This document shows, in pieces, positions 43,917 through 53,483 of a stretch of DNA of 64,000 nucleotides; the stretch's first letter is position 1; every line of letters begins with the position of its first letter. Under the pieces are notes generated by a model, which did not search any database, was not told the origin of the DNA, and was given only the letters and a program-made list of their open reading frames with translations. This DNA is from Boswellia sacra. Its lineage: Eukaryota > Streptophyta > Magnoliopsida > Sapindales > Burseraceae. The position numbers and the translations under genes are program-made. The stretch is from NCBI GenBank assembly GCA_013180625.2, contig SNVD02012230.1, positions 1 to 64,000 of the forward strand. The letters run 5' to 3'.

Positions 43917-43963
43917 ATGACACTACGAAGTGTCTTTCCTCTTGCTTCTTGGTGTAACCAAAC
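43917..43963 (-). pseudogene. Dynamin pseudogene: PH domain exon (middle)
   Basis: It encodes Gly-Tyr-Thr-Lys-Lys-Gln-Glu-Glu-Arg-His-Phe, loses one base, and continues Val-Ile-Thr-Leu-Gln up to a GTATGAG donor. The acceptor appears mutated (ends GG instead of AG). Confidence 0.85.
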
Positions 43964-44646
43964 CGTCAACAGATGGATTATTGAGATTAAACCATATTAG
44001 TCAGGATTATTCTATTGGTTACATGGACAAAAAACTGGAGAATCCTGCATTCCTAAGATGGGAAAACACATATAATAATAGAAGGAATGGATGCTAGAAT
44101 ATAGCTCGTTTACACAGCTTATGAAATTAAGAAGAATTTAGCAAAGCTTTGATACCATGCTCTAAGCAACCTAACACCAACTAAGTTTCTCCCACAGGGA
44201 AATGTTATTCCCGAAAGGCTCATAATATCTAAATCAAGCGAGAGAAATCTTGAAGAGATAGTGAAAGTTACATATTGATATGTGAATACTTACAATAATA
44301 TAGTAGAATAATCAAAATAAAATCACTTACAATAATCAATACTTATATTCACCAGTTAGAACATAACAACAAAACTTGCACAGAATACCAGTTCAAAAAT
44401 AGACCTAATGCTAATTGTCCATTTGTATATTCTATTGCACATCTACCCATATATGAGTTGTCAATATACGTCCACACTCTTTACAACTCCATTGACTGGA
44501 ATGATAAATATAACAGGTCGCAGCAGCTAAGGACAAATGCATATGTTTGGAGCCATTAAAAGGCAAATTTAGGGAATTACCCTGATCACTCACAAGTCCG
44601 AAAGACACAAACAGAATCATTACTAAAAGCCTTTTCAGTAGAATTG
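43964..44646 (-). other. Dynamin pseudogene intron, left of an LTR insertion
   Basis: AT-rich. The minus-strand frame at 44432-44659 has a CxxC but no family I recognise and no splice support, so I treat it as chance. Confidence 0.45.
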
Positions 44647-45093
44647 TGATGTATGACACATTAGGAATAAATTAAGTATTTCAATTTTGATCTTAGGGAT
44701 TTTAATAAATTAGGGATTTTGACTATTATTAGGGATTTTGCCTTCCTAAATTAGGAGTAATCCTAATTTGAGTGATTTTTCTAATAATTAGTTTATTATT
44801 TTGTTTAGGAATCATTTTTTATATTTTCTAGTTTAGTTGGGATTAGATTATATTTTCAAATAGATTTTATTTCTTAGTCAAGTTATATTTATTGATACTA
44901 TAAATACGTATCATTAGTTATTTTATTTCAGAGATTGTTAAATATGAATTTTTTTCACCTTTTAGAGAAAAGATTATTTTTCTCTCTCAATTTCTCTCTA
45001 CTTCTCCCTCAATTTCTTTTATTATTTTCTCCCATTTCTTCTATCTACATCTCGCTCTCTATCCTTTAATTTGAGGAACCCCGTTCCTCATTA
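44647..45093 (+). repeat. 5' LTR of the 1.87 kb element
   Basis: It contains a TATA-like ctataaatacg near 44898. The partner is 46110-46511, with one deletion around 46170 relative to this copy. Confidence 0.88.
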
Positions 45094-45442
45094 TTTGGTA
45101 TTACAGCGTGGTTTTCATCCCCTCTTGTACTATTTATCCTTCAATTTTTCAACTCATAAACCCTAAATTTTCCACCACCATTAATTAACTTTATCCCAAC
45201 TTCGTCTTCCATCACCCGTAAACAAACCAAAAAAAAAAAATATTTCAATCACAGTCACTGCTCAGTACCAAGTTACCATTCACACCAAAAATACTGTTTA
45301 CATCAGATTTACTATTCACTAGAGTTACTGTTCATACCGAAGTTACTGTTTGCCGCCACCATTAGAATCTCCTCGTCACAATCTAAAATCTGTCCTTCAA
45401 CACCAACTTGAAATACTCCCAATGTAACCTTTAGAAACTAAG

Positions 45443-45781
45443 ATGAACTTCAAGATGAACCTTAGGATGGATGCTTTGGAAATTAAAATGGATGCCATGA
45501 AAACTAGAATGGCAAAATTACTAAAAACCATGAAAGCAATACAAGCTTCCTTCCTCACAAAACAAGACCCTCAAATGAGTCATCTACCAAACATGTTGAT
45601 CAAGATGATAGAGGGGTTTTGGGTGCAACCTAAGAACCATGATGATAAATATGATGATCCTAGTGAAGACAATAAAGCAAGTGAGATTGATTTTGAAGAT
45701 AGGCATGAATCTAAAGATGATATTGAAATTGAGGGCGAGTTGAATTCTAATGATGCTGTCGAGCCTACATGTGAAGTTTAA
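45443..45781 (+). CDS. Short gag-like ORF of the 1.87 kb element
   Basis: This 112-codon frame follows a leader of about 350 bp. The first third is rich in Met, Lys and Leu with heptad-like spacing (coiled coil); the last half is strongly acidic (Asp-Asp-Lys-Tyr-Asp-Asp-Pro, Asp-Phe-Glu-Asp). No capsid fold or zinc knuckle is visible. Position and composition recall the N-terminus of chromovirus or copia gag, but the match is weak. It may be a leftover rather than a working gene. Confidence 0.4.
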   Translation: MNFKMNLRMDALEIKMDAMKTRMAKLLKTMKAIQASFLTKQDPQMSHLPNMLIKMIEGFWVQPKNHDDKYDDPSEDNKASEIDFEDRHESKDDIEIEGELNSNDAVEPTCEV

Positions 45782-46109
45782 TCTATATGTAAAAAAGAAT
45801 ATCATTAGATCATTTAAGAAATTGATTTTATAGGTTGTAATTCATACTTGGGTTCACGTAATTTTCTCATTGGGTCAACATCCTCAGTGAAGTCTTCCAT
45901 GGTGAATATCGTTACTTCCTTGTCAAAGGCTATTGACACATCATCCAAATTTCAGTCATATATGTCTATGTGATTTAACTATCAAGAGAAGATTTGGGTT
46001 GACATCTCTTCAATGCTTGTGTAAGACAAAACATGGCGTTTCCTTATGCATTGGCAACTTCCTCCATAGCAACCTGGCAGGAGTCGAGTTGTTTCAAACG
46101 AGGGAGAAT

Positions 46110-46511
46110 TAGTGTAGGACATATTAGGAATAAATTAAGGATTTCAATTTTGATTTTAGGGATTTTAATAAATTAGAGATTTTTACTTCCTAAATTGGGA
46201 GTAATCCTAATTTGAGTTATTTTCCTAATAATTAGTTTACTGTTTTGTTTAGGAGTTATTTTTTGTATTTCTAGTTCAGTTGGGATTAGATTATATTTTA
46301 TAATAGATTCTATTTCTTAGTCAAGTTATGTTTATTGAGACTATAAATACGTGTCATTAGTTATTTTATTTCAGAGTTGTTGAATATGGATTTTTTATCT
46401 TTTAGAAAAAATATTATTTTTCTCCCTCAATTTCTTTTATTATTTTCTCTCATTTCCTCCATCTACATCTCTCTCGCTTTTCTTTAATTTGAAGAACCCC
46501 GTTCCTCATCA
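46110..46511 (+). repeat. 3' LTR of the 1.87 kb element
   Basis: It ends gttcctcatca before the target duplication AATTG, and is about 45 bp shorter than the left LTR. Confidence 0.88.
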
Positions 46512-46784
46512 AATTGCCACACCTCATTGGAGAAAGCTTTAAGGTATGGTCAATAAAAACAAACAAGGAAACCAACAAAATAAATAAACAACCAAACATA
46601 GGTCTTCATATTAAAATATGAAAAGAAATTAAATAATTTGTTTGGAGGTCCAAGACTAGAACCAGTGTAAAACCATGATGCAAGTAGAGTACAACACAAA
46701 AGTTCACACACTTGAATGACATTATAAATTGTCAACTGCAAGCTTGGATGTCATAATAAGCATAAGGCAATGTGTAGCTAAAAC

Positions 46785-46887
46785 CTTTCCAGCCTTTTCA
46801 TTTAGAACAAACCATCGTTTGCTCCATCCGGAACAAACCATCGTTTGCTCCATCCGCTAGTTTTTCCACTTTTCTTCAATAAGAAAC
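46785..46887 (-). pseudogene. Dynamin pseudogene: PH domain exon (N-terminal) with 26 bp duplication
   Basis: After a TGTTGAG acceptor the minus frame reads Phe-Leu-Leu-Lys-Lys-Ser-Gly-Lys-Thr-Ser-Gly-Trp-Ser-Lys-Arg-Trp-Phe-Val, the first two strands of a DRP2 PH domain. A 26 bp tandem duplication (46805-46830 and 46831-46856) then shifts the frame. Beyond it Leu-Asn-Glu-Lys-Ala-Gly-Lys runs to a GT donor. This is the clearest diagnostic segment of the pseudogene. Confidence 0.92.
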
Positions 46888-48283
46888 CTCAACATTGTAC
46901 AAAGTTAAAAACTTCTACACATTTAAAATAAAGTAAAATAAAAAAGATATCTGTAAGCAATCATTAAATATCAATGAAGGGACATTGACAGCCTTTATCT
47001 GTAAACAGCTGAAATACAAAAAATATATTATCATGCATCCAAGGGTTATTGGTCAAGGGCCAAATTCTTTGTATACAAGATGAAGCCTAGGCCCTAGGGG
47101 AGGCAAGCTCAAGTTTCCAGGTTTGCATCTCATAAACAGTCACTTTGTGAATACAAGTTGAAGGTTAAATAATGTCCAGATGCCCTCTCAGGACCCAGAT
47201 TTCTATGACCGACCAAGTTAATAGATTATTTTTATAGCCAGAGGCTTCTTTACATAAATCAAAATTTGTTAACATAAATTTCATTCCTGTTAACTGATAC
47301 TAGATTGCTATTCTCTTTCCTAGCTACCCCGGTAAAGAAGGGTAAGAAGAAGAAAAACAAGAACGGCTGAGCTCTTGTACTTTTATGATTTAGACCGTTT
47401 GTGGTCATTTATTATTTATGTTGTTAAGACCGTTTGTGGCCTTTTTACTTTGTTTTAGGCCGCTTGTGATTTTTATTTTTTGATCTTTTATTGGATTGTA
47501 TGTTTGAACTTTACGTCCCTCTTATAATTCTTAGGGTATACCCCTCAAATTTTTATACATTTTAATTTTTTTGATTTTATATTACTAAGTAACTTCTTTG
47601 AAAAAAAAAAAAAAAGCATCAATTCCTCAAATGTAGCGAGACAGAAAATGGACATGTGGACTATTTATACCCTCAGAAGCCAAAATGGTTGTCAGAAAGG
47701 TACCCTTGAAACTTCAGCAGTTGTCTATGCAGCAAGTTTCTTGCATCCACGTGTATTTAAACAAAACCAACAGCTTGGTACCGATACGAATCAGAATTCA
47801 GAAACGTGATAATAAGACCCAAATGATTGAGTCGACAACCATCTTTAGTATGATTATGGACCAAATTCCTAAAATTCAATAGACTTTTGAATGAAGTCAA
47901 TTAAGAATGCCATATTCAAATCCATGCACAAACAAGAAACATTGAATTATTAAAAAACAAAGTAAAAATATTAAAATATTAAAATACAAACTCCAAGCAC
48001 CTTTGAATGGAGACCTCCATAAGAACTTATTTTTACAGAACTCAAAAGACAATTTAATGAACGACAAAGCATTTGAACAATTATAGACATCAGACAATTG
48101 AAATAATGAATCTCTATAACCTAAAAGTTTGTCATTCTTCTGACAGAGAAGATGCATGGCCTTCTGATTCCAGCAACCACTGGTACAATAACAAAATACT
48201 AGCAGTAAAGTACTAGAAATATTTAACAAGAAATTATTAAAAAAAGCTTACTACCATAGCGTGCAGGCAGTTTTTACACAAAC
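46888..48283 (-). other. Dynamin pseudogene intron
   Basis: Non-coding on the gene strand. It hosts the poly(A)-tailed insertion at 47310-47617. No other element recognised. Confidence 0.55.
47310..47617 (+). mobile_element. Poly(A)-tailed retrosequence, 5'-truncated
   Basis: A lysine-rich coding end (Lys-Lys-Gly-Lys-Lys-Lys-Lys-Asn-Lys-Asn-Gly, stop near 47367) is followed by a 3' untranslated region with three accgtttgtgg-like phrases and then a run of 15 A at 47601-47615. This is the shape of a truncated LINE copy or processed retrocopy. The parent gene, the 5' edge and any target duplication are not clear. Confidence 0.5.
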
Positions 48284-48421
48284 CTGCTGCTATTTCTCCT
48301 TCAGGGCCTGCAGTTTTTAAAGCAGAAGCCTCATTTGTTTCTTCCTCAGCTTGACCAGATTTTCCTTCATTGATTTCAAGCTTCCACCACTTTGCTGAGG
48401 ACCTGTTTGAGGACTAGTTGC
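48284..48421 (-). pseudogene. Dynamin pseudogene: linker exon before the PH domain
   Basis: 138 bp exon with a CTCCTTTTAG acceptor and GT donor. It reads Ala-Thr-Ser-Pro-Gln-Thr-Gly, then Gly-Gly-Ser-Leu-Lys-Ser-Met-Lys, slips frame, and ends Ala-Leu-Lys-Thr-Ala-Gly-Pro-Glu-Gly-Glu-Ile, the conserved lead into the DRP2 PH domain. Confidence 0.9.
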
Positions 48422-48580
48422 CTAAAAGGAGAAAATATAAAAAAAAATAATAAGCAAGGACAAAAAATATCAATAAACTTATTTTATGCATTACAAATAA
48501 TTTAGAAACAAGAGTCTACTCAGTGTGTTTATCTTTCTAAAGTCATGTATCAATTATACATCAGAGAAAGGAGCTCCTAC

Positions 48581-48664
48581 CCTGTTCAGCATTGCTTGCT
48601 CTGCTTCATGTCCTATCTTCGATGATCAATTCTCCACCTCCTCTTCTTGGCGTTGTCTTTCCAT
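48581..48664 (-). pseudogene. Dynamin pseudogene: end of middle domain
   Basis: The minus frame gives Met-Glu-Arg-Gln-Arg-Gln-Glu-Glu-Glu-Val-Glu-Asn, a TGA in place of Trp, then Ser-Ser-Lys and Ala-Glu-Gln-Ala-Met-Leu-Asn-Arg before a GTAGGA donor. The 5' edge is uncertain and no exon further upstream (GTPase side) could be found. Confidence 0.85.
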
Positions 48665-49258
48665 CTTGATAAATACGAAATGATTTTAAATAAGCAAGCT
48701 ACAGCAAACATGGGGAAGATAAATTTGCAAAGATCTAAAACTGTTCAAAAACCACTAATTCCACAGCTTAAGTTGAAAGTAACAATCTAGCCATATATAT
48801 TCTTTCTAAACTCTAACTTGGCCTCCTTTAAGTACAAGGAAAGATTTAATTAGCAAACCTGTAATGTAGATAGAGACCACAACAACACAAAGATGGATCC
48901 GTACATAGCCCAACTTGCTTGTAGTTTAATAAAGAAAATATGGAATATTTGAATAATGTAGAAAATATGGAATCTTTTCTCATTGATGATCTTTTACATT
49001 CTATTAGGACTGATTATATACAGAAGTAGTGCGTACAATCTAGGCTAGATAGAAGGAAGAATAATCATGTAATAAATCTAAAGATATTATAGAGCAAGTC
49101 AATAAACTAAATATAGAAGCAAATAGGCCTAATTAAAAGGTATTAAAGATGGAATATTATAGGCTTTTTCTAGGTATGGTCTGGTTTGACTTTAGATTCT
49201 CAATAAATACAAAATCATCCAGTCAACCTATGAACACACAGAATGAAGAGTAATATTA
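48665..49258. other. Unassigned AT-rich sequence
   Basis: Expected to hold more 5' dynamin exons if the gene were whole. I see none. Confidence 0.45.
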
Positions 49259-49440
49259 TACCTACAACTCATTTACAATTAATTTGTTTTATAACATAAG
49301 TTGACAAAATATTAGTGGATGAATAATTAATATGTCATATATTTTAACATCCTTCATTTATTTTCATTTTGTACTCATTCAGTGATATTTTGCCAACTCA
49401 ACTTATAAGAGAAGTTGATTATAGATGAGTTGTCGGTATA
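49259..49440. mobile_element. MITE-like foldback element
   Basis: Terminal inverted repeats of about 65 bp: the left starts TACCTACAACTCATT and the right ends GAGTTGTCGGTA. Inner parts such as aagttgacaaaatatta pair with tgatattttgccaactcaactt. The total is about 182 bp with no ORF. TA at each end is a possible target duplication (Stowaway/Mariner style), but the family is not assigned. Confidence 0.7.
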
Positions 49441-49449
49441 ACATCACTC

Positions 49450-50170
49450 TGAATGAATGCAGAAAAGAATATATCTCTTATTGAGAAATAATTACAAAAA
49501 GTATATACAACTCTACAGAGAACCCAAAACAGGAAAAACATAAGACTATTCTGAGAAAAAATAAATACATATTCACACACTCCACTGGAGGAAGAAATAT
49601 CATAGAAATAATAGTAAATCCTCATAGCATTCACTAAATGAATAAAATATGCTATATTCCAGAAACAGTCCAGCCCAGCACATCTCAACACGCCCCCTCC
49701 AGTTGGTCAAAGGAATCAAACATTCCCAGCTTGCCTATGATAAACTCAAATTATTGTCCATGTAGCCCTTTTGTCAAAATGTTAGCCAGCTATTCTTTGG
49801 TTGAGAGGAAAGGCATACAGACTACACCTCTTTCCAACTTCTCTTTGATGAAATAACGAATTTGTTTAGTTCTATCATGTTGCGTTGGATTATTGGCAAT
49901 ACTGATAGCTTCTTTACCATTAAACAACTTCACAGGGCTCTCACAATAAACCCTGAGCTCATCTAGAAATCGTTTAACCACATCAACCCGCGAATTCCTT
50001 GAGCCACTACACGAAATTCAGCTTCTGCATTGCATGTAGCTGACACTAATTGTTTCTCACTCCTCCAAATTTGTAGGTTGCCACCTACAAATGTACAGTA
50101 CCAGAAGCAGATCGAACGCCAAACATCTATCTCACTCAAATGATCAGACCTTATCAAATATAAACACAAT
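49450..50170 (-). mobile_element. Copia-4: 5'-truncated Ty1/copia fragment
   Basis: On the minus strand, an RNase H end at about 50150-49700 (Phe-Val-Gly-Gly-Asn-Leu-Gln-Ile-Trp-Arg-Ser-Glu-Lys-Gln; Ala-Asn-Asn-Pro-Thr-Gln-His; Phe-Ile-Lys-Glu-Lys-Leu-Glu) is followed by the polypurine tract TGGAGGGGGCG and an LTR at 49690-49450 (TGTTGAGATGTGC...TTCATTCA). Everything upstream of RNase H is missing. One frameshift lies near 49970. Confidence 0.85.
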
Positions 50171-51380
50171 CAAGAAAATAAAAAATATAAGAGCAACACC
50201 ATCAATACTCAAATGTGAACAAAACCAGATTGTTTTGTGACTTCAGTTGCCCAAAAATAAAAAGGATTAGTGAGCCATAAACAAAACGCATATTAATCAC
50301 AAAAGCATTTATATGCTGGAGTTACATAAGTTATTCCTGAAAGTTGTAACTGAATCAATTTACTAGAAAACTCTCAGTGCATTCTTGTTGATTATTCTTT
50401 GTAATGTTCCCTTTCATTAAAGATTACAGTTTCCATTTACACTGCATGACTATGTTGCTACTTCTTTATCAGAAAAGAGTAGCAACGCTTTCTTTTACTG
50501 AAATTTGATTGTGAAGCTGAAACTAGAGTTAGTAGAAGGTGTTATGATTCAGTTCAATGTTTATTTGAAAACTACTAAACTATTGAAACACAGAGAGATG
50601 CTTCACCCATAACCATTACCCACTTAGGACTTACCCTTCATGCACACACCATGAAGAGAAATTTTGTTACTTACAACTACAAAGCCAGCACAAATTACTT
50701 AACCGCTATGATGGCACCTTCGTTCAGATTTCTCTCTATTGTTTTAACAAACGAATAAGAGGGAACAAAAAATCAAACAATTCATATTCTAACAAAAAGT
50801 TGAAGTAGACAGAAAGGACGCAATTGCTATGGTTAAATATATTCTCACAAGCAAAAACATAAACATTTTATATGCATTCGTAAATTTAGATTCTTCAGGA
50901 GGAAAAAGAGACGGGTATTTCAGAAAACATTCACAAATGAAGGGAAGTGAAGGGAAGAAGATGAGAATCAGGGGAAGGAAGAGAAGGGAGGAAGACAGGA
51001 GAGATTAACACTGGCAGCCAAAATATTAGCGTAAACAAAGCAATGAAATTGGGATTTGGGAAAATTCAAATAATGACCCAAATTAAGGACTATGTTTCAA
51101 ATATACCTTACTCCTAAAAAATTTGCATACAATGACCCTATTGGCTGTGAAAATACTTAAATACCCATGTCAATTTAATTAATTCAAAATGATGTTTATA
51201 TTTCCTTCCAACAAGTAACTGGAACTGACATCCGACTCAATGAATCTAGAGCCCCTTGCCATTTGCTTTCATTAGGCCTTCAAATTTGAAGCGCTTGCGT
51301 AACCGCATAATCAAACATCCAAAACACTATCCCACATTGGCATTTTGCTCCAGTGAAAAGGCAGCGACGCGAAAGAGGCG
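50171..51380. other. Non-coding sequence upstream of a possible gene start
   Basis: No homologous coding region is seen. A purine-rich stretch (gaagggaagtgaagggaag) lies at 50940-51000. It could include the promoter of the exon at 51381, but no clear TATA box is identified. Confidence 0.4.
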
Positions 51381-51431
51381 ATGACGAGCAGGGAATCGAA
51401 GACTGACGATTTTAAGAATGAAATCGAACAG
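51381..51431 (+). CDS. Possible first exon of an unidentified host gene
   Basis: An ATG in a good context (gaggcgATGACG) opens 17 codons, Met-Thr-Ser-Arg-Glu-Ser-Lys-Thr-Asp-Asp-Phe-Lys-Asn-Glu-Ile-Glu-Gln, ending in a strong CAG/GTTAGT splice donor. The region just upstream is richer in CG than its surroundings, like a plant gene start. I do not recognise the protein. No second exon is found before the G5 LTR, so the gene may be cut off or may continue beyond it. Confidence 0.35.
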
Positions 51432-51659
51432 GTTAGTGTCGTTAATGCTGCTATTTTGCTGTTTTTTTCTAATAATAATGCATGAAAATCATGTTAGGTG
51501 TAGGAAAAGATATGAAATGTAGAAAAATTTGAAATTTAGGATATTAGGGATTTTGTTGTATGTTGGACTATGAATACATGTGTTTTGGGTGTGTTGGATG
51601 GTTATTGAAGGTAGATTCAATGTTAAAATTCTATTTTGGGAGCTTGTAACGTGCAAAAA

Positions 51660-53383
51660 TGTTGGTGAGCAGTGTGCTCGACGGTGAAGGAAGACGATGA
51701 CGAGTGTCAAATTGTGCCTCTGGACCTTCGCTCGACACACGACATCACATGGGTCGATTGTGTCTAGTGTCGGCTAGAGGCAGTTCGACAGTCAACATAC
51801 GTTATCCAATGGAATCGACACACGATGGTATTGTGTCCTGCATCGATTTTGAGAAAGATCTGAAACACGAAAGACACGTTCCACAAGGGGTGTGTGTCAG
51901 TTTCGCAAAAAACTCGATACACGAAAGTGCTTTCTTGTCGGAGTTGCGTGAATCCGGTAGACACACAACTTGTCGAAAGCGTATATCGCGTTTCAGATTT
52001 TTGGAGAAACCGACAGCAAGCATTGATGAACACTTAAATATGTATGCTTAATAAGAGTTTAGTTCATCATATTGCATTAATAGTGTCATTAAATTCCTCA
52101 ACTTAAGCGTATTTGTAGTCATTGCATCTTTGGAATTAACTCTCTTAATTTTGGTTTTGTTACAGGTTCGGTAAAATAGGCATAACTTTCTATTTATGGA
52201 TCAAATGGTGCAAATCTTGATGTTTTGGAAAGTTGATTAGATTATCTACAAGATTGCATTTCACAAGTATCATCAAATTTGGGCTCTTAGTGGACCAAAA
52301 ATGGGCTTGAAGTGAACCCACCTGCAGTTCAGGCCCAACCTGATCATGCCTCAGTATTTTGACCATATCTCTCAAGATACATATCCAAATCGTATGAATT
52401 AAGATGTTCTAGAAAGCTGAGAGAAATATCTACGACTTTAATGAAGACGTGTGATTAAAATTCTCAATAATTCATTGTCAAAATTGGTGGTCAAAGTCGG
52501 TTCCCCTAATTACCCCAATTGTCAAAGTTGGTGCATCTAATATTTGACAATTATTCCTTTGTAATTTGACAAGTTTGCCCCTGAATGTATCTATAAATAG
52601 AGGTGCCTTGTGACCCATTAGGGCATCTTGGCCTTGGCTGGGATCTCTTGTTATTGTGATTTTCTTTCTTGTGTTTTAATGTTATTAATAAATCTTCTTT
52701 TTCTTGCAATTTGTTTTCTTTCTTTTATAATGTCTTCCTCTTGCTAAGGTGAAAGGGTGAAACCCTTGATATGAGAGTAAGGATTCTCTAACCCTTTGAT
52801 ATGTGCTTAATTATCATAATCTTGCATTGTTTATATGATTTATATTTATTTCTCTAATCAATCTTGACACCACTCATAAAGTGGAGGTCTTGATCCATTG
52901 TCGATAATTCTTGGCACATCAAATACTTAGATCCTTTCTAGATGTCGTATGGTTCTTCCTTACCGACATGAATCTAGTTAGTAACCTTGATTTATTATAG
53001 AAATATGCTGATTGGCGCATTGGATGCTTGAATCCATTTACAAGTAGTGGTATAAATATTGGTAACGAAACAAATATAATTCATATAACAAAAAGGGCTA
53101 CTTATCCTTATTCGATATATCAAAGGTGGATCTCCTAACCTTAGCTTTCATTATTATTGTGTTGATTTCTCTTGTGTGATTCTCATTTATTGTTTACGAA
53201 CTTGTTCTTTACTTATATTTGTTGATATTATCTTGTCATCTCTTTGAATAATACATATCATATTTGCTTAGCTTATAATTTGTAGCGCTAAAATCCCTTT
53301 CCTCATGGATCGACCACGGTCTCACCGGGTTTATTACTTTGACATTCCCATACTTGGGAGACAATCCTTTTTTGGATGTGTCA
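51660..53383 (+). repeat. G5 5' LTR (left edge approximate)
   Basis: The right end is firm: ...GGATGTGTCA, six bases before the PBS. The left edge is inferred from a TGTTGG at 51660, where composition changes sharply to CG-rich text with many cgacacacg/acacga phrases (51670-52030). No second LTR is in the window to confirm it. Confidence 0.6.
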
Positions 53384-53389
53384 AGTTTT

Positions 53390-53407
53390 TGGCGCCGTTG
53401 CTGAGGA
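53390..53407 (+). other. G5 primer-binding site (tRNA-Asp type)
   Basis: TGGCGCCGTTGCTGAGGA closely matches the Athila/Tat PBS. Confidence 0.9.
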
Positions 53408-53483
53408 AGGTAAAATTTGGCTTGCAAAATTGTAAGTATTCTCTTTTCTCATTATAGATTTTAATTTTTTTTTACTTTGTCGT

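Larger units (their letters stand above)
44647..46511 (+). mobile_element. 1.87 kb non-autonomous LTR retrotransposon in a dynamin intron
   Basis: LTRs 44647-45093 and 46110-46511, both with ggaataaattaag near the start and gaaccccgttcctcat at the end. Target duplication AATTG at 44642-44646 and 46512-46516. PBS-like TTGGTATTACAGC follows the left LTR and a purine tract gagggagaattag precedes the right one. The 1.0 kb interior carries only a short gag-like ORF. No protease, RT or integrase, so it must have been moved in trans. Confidence 0.9.
11949..48664 (-). pseudogene. DRP2-like: DRP2-type dynamin pseudogene, spread over 37 kb
   Basis: Minus-strand exons in correct order encode parts of a plant dynamin-2 (DRP2A/B) family protein, a GTPase of clathrin-coated vesicle scission. 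The parts are: the end of the middle domain and linker (48664-48284), PH domain (46887-43109), part of the GED (13129-12740) and the arginine/proline-rich C-terminus (12115-11949). Several exon edges keep GT/AG sites. Each exon carries damage: TGA for Trp at about 48629, a frameshift in 48284-48421, a 26 bp duplication in the PH exon, a lost base near 43935, another near 43157, and stops in the GED exon. The GTPase domain is not visible. Recognition is from memory of the family; identity is strong for PH and GED. Confidence 0.85.

Noticed and set aside
44432..44659. 75-codon minus ORF with CxxC as an extra exon
   Set aside because: No splice sites or homology, it runs into the LTR boundary, and it does not match dynamin.
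49445..50137. CACTC on both sides of the Copia-4 fragment as a target duplication
   Set aside because: The element lacks a 5' LTR and RNase H text seems to extend past the right CACTC, so the match is probably coincidence.
51704..52051. 115-codon plus ORF and two overlapping minus ORFs
   Set aside because: Overlapping frames in a CG-rich LTR block with no family resemblance; stop-poor composition explains them.
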